From: Planctomycetota bacterium
GTDB lineage: Bacteria; Planctomycetota; Planctomycetia; Pirellulales; Pirellulaceae
Assembly (NCBI GenBank): GCA_026692885.1
Contig: JAPLNJ010001156.1
Location: 1 to 10,168, forward strand
DNA: 10,168 bases
Reading direction: 5' to 3'
Part shown: one piece after another, positions 8,501 to 10,168 of the stretch
How the letters are laid out: each line of letters begins with the position of its first letter
How positions within the stretch are numbered: position 1 is the stretch's first letter
Translations under genes and position numbers: made by a program
Notes under the pieces: model-generated
Told to the model about the DNA's origin: nothing
The model's input: only the letters and a program-made list of their open reading frames with translations
Database searches by the model: none

Positions 8501-10168
8501 GTTGGGCGAGTTGGACACGACGAGTGTCGCGTCCAACGCGATCCGCGTCAGCAGCACACTCGGGGCGCTAATGGATGTCAACGGCGATACCGTCAACCTG
8601 GCGGATGCCGGCGGCGGAGCCGTGTTGTCGGCCGCCACCGGCATCGGTGCGGGCGATGCGCTGGAGACGGATCTGATCACGCTGGACGCACTGAACAGCA
8701 CCAGCGGCGACATCGCCATCAACGAAGTCGCGGCAGGGACCGATCTGACCGTCAACCGGGCTTGGAATCAGACGGCGGCCGCGGGCAGTATCTCGGTGAC
8801 CACCGAAAACGGAACAATCACTGTTCAGACGAACGGCGTGGTAAACTCGGGCAGCAACGCGACCATTACCTTGGATGCCAATGACACGGGACCGGTGTAC
8901 ACGGGCAGTAGCGTGGTGCTGAACGCGGCGGTGTCCAGCACCAACGGCCTGATCACCATCACGGCCGACCAGGACGTGACCGGGAGCACGGCCGGTGACA
9001 TCAACAGCGGCGGCGGGGCCATTACCATCACCGCCGACGCGGATGTCACCAATCCCGATCCGTTGCGCCGCTTGGGTGGCGACAACGACGGCACGATCCA
9101 ACTCGCGGGCAACATCACGGCGGGCGGAGGCACGGTCACCTTCAGCTTGTCGGACTGCGACGGCTGGCTCGGAGCCACGCCCGGTAGTGCGGACGGCAAT
9201 GTCGAACGGACGGAGGCAGCGGCCACGGCGGTCGTCAAGATCGGCACGGGGATTCTACGGCTGAATGGGGCGACCAATCGATACATCGGGACGACGACGG
9301 TCAACAACGGCACCCTGCTGGTCAATGGGGAGATTCTAGGCGCCGGTGGCACAGTAAGCGTCACGCCCGTTCCGGCGGGAAGCACGCCGGTCCTGGGCGG
9401 GAACAGTTACGGCACCCTGTATAGCGGCGTAAGTAACGGGGCGATCGCTCGCAACGTGTCCCTTGCCGTCGGAGGGATTTTGGATCCGGGCGACTGCAAT
9501 GACGGCTACTCGGCTTTCGCGCCCAGCTGCACGTCGCAGCCGGGCAAACTGACGGTCAACGGCGATGTTGCCCTGGTTCTTGGCGCGACTCTCCGCGTGC
9601 AGTTGAATGGGGTTAAGCCGGGGATGGCGACAGCACCGCCGCCGATCGGCGGTGACGGCGGCTACGATCAACTGGCCGTCAATGGGACGGTCACCTTGGG
9701 CGGCGCGACGCTTGAGACCTCGCTGGGCGTGGGCTTCAGCATCCCGGTGGGGGCTGCCTTCCGCGTCATCGATAACTTGTTGGACCCGGTGAATAACCAG
9801 TTCCACGGCCTGGCGGAAGGGGGCTTCTTCCACGCAGGCACCGACACGCTGAACATTTCCTACCACAGCGGGTCGAATAGCAACGATGTGACACTGACCC
9901 ATCCCGGCCGGTACGACTTCGACGCCTACCTGCCAGACACGGACCCCTATTACTACGAATCCGTCGGGCCCATGTATCCCGGGAACACCGCCCAAGCCTA
10001 TTCTGCGAGCACCGGGGTGGGGTGGTCGACGACCTCGCCGAACGTGCTGCCGCAAGTCACGGGGCGGGGCGCGAGTGAAGGGGACAGCCTGGGGCGGAAT
10101 ACATATCCGGTGGGCACAAGCCCGTCGGGGACTCCCGTCCGCCTGCTGCGCGACTTGCACTTCACGTA
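5094..10168 (+). CDS. Giant adhesin-like protein, C-terminal part (continuation after frameshift; 3' end outside window)
   Basis: I read phase 3 codon by codon from the TGA at 5070-5072 to base 10168 and found no stop, so about 1,690 codons are open. The product holds beta-helix repeats, two autotransporter-associated beta-strand repeats each followed by a passenger-end-like module, a GEVED region, glycine-aspartate calcium-type turns and the start of a final beta-sandwich-like domain. The first ATG in this phase is at 5124-5126, with no purine-rich ribosome binding site before it and no gap from the upstream part, so a separate gene is unlikely. It is better read as the rest of the same gene. 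The start given (5094) is where phase 3 takes over if one C of the 5093-5095 CCC run is surplus. Only four cysteines are seen. There is no terminator or stop in the window. Confidence 0.88.
5580..5711 (+). repeat. Autotransporter-associated beta-strand repeat 1
   Basis: The stretch reads LSGSGGLTKTGPGTLELSG, then ANTYTGPTAVQAGTLLLTGS. This closely fits the autotransporter-associated beta-strand repeat consensus (GxGxLTKxGxGTLxLxGxNTYTGxTxVxxGTLxLxG), found in passenger domains and in giant surface proteins of Planctomycetota and Verrucomicrobiota. Confidence 0.92.
5712..6137 (+). other. Passenger-end-like module 1 following the beta-strand repeat
   Basis: About 142 residues: strands VTVTNATL, GSLTIGDGGRLVVGT, SLTFLSGSRLFLDIA, a WYVTGTITIGSGAGVTVTGL stretch, then TTLIWNDGADAVTGGFRDT and, at the end, LSYQGGDGNDVNLE. 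The order (LTxxxGSxLxxxI, DxxxVxGxxxxxxGAxVxVT, xxIxNDGxDAVTGxF, LxYxGGDGNDVxL) matches the usual end of such repeat blocks. It recurs at 9353-9908. Confidence 0.75.
6138..6647 (+). other. GEVED domain region with FDYGDAP opening
   Basis: It opens with FDYGDAP, goes on with YPTLQADDGACHFVQGPRLG, then DGDGQPTAAADGDSSDDGV, and ends with DGEVEDYAITL (GEVED at 6606-6620). The middle has KLDAWFDFNRDGDWDDSGEH. This is the arrangement of planctomycete GEVED proteins (FDFGDAP, GARH, DGQPxxxAxGDD, DDGV, WxDFNxDGDWxDxGE, DxGEVEDY). The DFNRDGDWDDSGE loop (6423-6461) looks like an EF-hand-type calcium site. One cysteine stands where family members usually have Arg (GACH for GARH), by my recollection of the family. 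Confidence 0.9.
6648..6926 (+). other. Linker between GEVED region and calcium-type repeats
   Basis: About 93 residues of beta-type sequence: TTHTISISYVGDQVMVQQGS, SVTTVVITEPVAVQEIG, then NDNLQYLGDGRFQLNN and FEFTNLVSFTF. No family recognised. The last strand leads directly into the first GGAGND turn. Confidence 0.45.
6927..7553 (+). repeat. Calcium-type GGxGND repeats with about 26-residue spacing
   Basis: Turns are GGAGNDTLTI (6933-6962), GGDGNDTLLVDY (7011-7046), GGDGGHDTLGV (7089-7121), HGDDSVIV (7275-7298), HGDGNDTIRI (7446-7475) and GSGSDSVTF (7524-7550). They resemble the GGxGxDxUx nonapeptide of RTX proteins, which binds calcium in parallel beta-rolls. Here they are not packed every nine residues. 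The first three start exactly 78 bases apart, and the last two about 75, so each turn seems to cap a 26-residue rung. Calcium binding is inferred from the motif. Confidence 0.75.
7554..9218 (+). repeat. Second beta-helix stalk
   Basis: About 555 residues of Gly-, Thr-, Ala-, Val- and Asp-rich rungs: NLMLNTGGTVTQ, AVTINALTGTITV, GAITLHGNT, TVTLTAPQNVNFSAAGDVTA, AIVVTAAQDVTLGEL, LITITADQDVTGS, AITITADADVTNPD, GTVTFSLSD. The recurrent ITIT/VTLT(A)xxDVTxG pattern is the same as in the first stalk. The first third is a tandem duplication. One cysteine lies near the end (in SDCDGW). Confidence 0.72.
7581..8109 (+). repeat. Tandem ~102-104-residue duplication in the second stalk
   Basis: Copy A has GGTVTQ (7593-7610), SGLQLLGAGSFTLTDSANDV and VRFRDADDVTSGTVAGD. 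Copy B has GGAVSQ (7905-7922), SGLELLGAGPFTLANPLNDF and IHYADASDLLIGTVTGD. Equivalent residues are 312 bases apart at the Gln of each (V/T)xQ motif and 306 at LQLL/LELL, so copy B has lost two residues between them. Copy B looks complete to about 8109. Confidence 0.8.
9219..9352 (+). repeat. Autotransporter-associated beta-strand repeat 2
   Basis: It reads AVVKIGTGILRLNGATNRYI, then GTTTVNNGTLLVNGEILGAG. This fits the consensus (xKxGxGxLxLxGxNxYxGxTxVNxGTLxVNG), though Ile-Arg replace Thr-Leu in the GTL strand. Confidence 0.87.
9353..9908 (+). other. Passenger-end-like module 2
   Basis: About 185 residues: GGILDPGD, KLTVNGDVALVLGATLRVQL, then YDQLAVNGTVTLGGATLETS, FRVIDNLLDPVNNQFHGLAE and LNISYHSGSNSNDVTLTHPG. 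This is the classic order LTVNGDVxLxxGxxLxVxLNG, YDQLxVxGTVxLGGAxLxxS, FxIIDNxxxxxVxxxFxGLxEG, IxYxxGxxxNDVxLT. It has two inserts relative to the pattern: a loop with two cysteines (9495-9530) and a Pro-Gly stretch just before YDQL (9625-9662). Confidence 0.85.
9909..10168 (+). other. Start of a further beta-sandwich-like domain (truncated by window)
   Basis: It has YDFDAYLPDTDPYYYESVGP, then NTAQAYSASTGVGWSTT and VRLLRDLHFT at the window edge. The FDFxxxxxP...Y.A..GYGW...LLRDxHxx layout resembles a domain often seen near the end of giant planctomycete surface proteins, related in my memory to the carbohydrate-binding-like domain of rhamnogalacturonan lyases. Only about 86 residues are visible, so the call is tentative. 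Confidence 0.45.

Noticed and set aside
9639..9652. 14-base perfect palindrome in the passenger-end module
   Set aside because: It lies in a Pro-Gly coding stretch of low-complexity GC codons; no operator, attachment site or terminator context is present, so chance is likely.
9336..10160. Minus-strand open frame of 274 codons, and similar ones at 1187-1936, 1949-2797, 5466-6335 and 6912-7646
   Set aside because: All lie opposite clear plus-strand domains, carry Arg/Ala-rich non-globular translations and show no family pattern.

Overview
The whole window is the inside of one very large plus-strand gene for a secreted, repeat-rich surface protein. No second gene, RNA gene, mobile element or intergenic gap is visible. 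The gene enters from the left in codon phase 2 (first full codon at base 2). It changes frame once, between about 5073 and 5110, and then runs in phase 3 with no stop to the last base. Correcting that one shift leaves about 3,388 residues visible, with both the N-terminus (signal peptide) and the C-terminus (anchor) outside the window.

The organism is most likely a member of the Planctomycetota (Pirellulales-like). This is inferred from high GC and from the mix of modules: DUF642 / choice-of-anchor C repeats, a cysteine-free C-type lectin-like domain, haemagglutinin-like beta-helix repeats, autotransporter-associated beta-strand repeats, a GEVED domain opening with an FDYGDAP motif, and GGxGND calcium-type turns. 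Verrucomicrobiota or another phylum with giant surface proteins cannot be excluded.

Layout: 2-1402, three tandem DUF642-like modules, the first cut by the window edge; 1403-1771, a beta-sandwich-like domain; 1772-2476, an unrecognised region with an internal duplication; 2477-2836, a C-type lectin-like domain; 2837-3085, a linker; 3086-5092, a long beta-helix; about 5093, the frameshift; 5094-5579, beta-helix continued; 5580-5711, an autotransporter-associated repeat; 5712-6137, a passenger-end-like module; 6138-6647, a GEVED region; 6648-6926, a linker; 6927-7553, calcium-type turns spaced about 26 residues apart; 7554-9218, a second beta-helix with a ~102-104-residue tandem duplication; 9219-9352, a second autotransporter-type repeat; 9353-9908, a second passenger-end module; 9909-10168, the start of another beta-sandwich-like domain, cut by the window edge.

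Taken together, the N-terminal half offers likely glycan-binding heads (DUF642-like, lectin-like) and the rest looks like a long stiff stalk with calcium-stabilised sections. That suggests adhesion, capture of polysaccharide, or a cell-surface layer role. This is inference from domain types; no enzyme active site was recognised.
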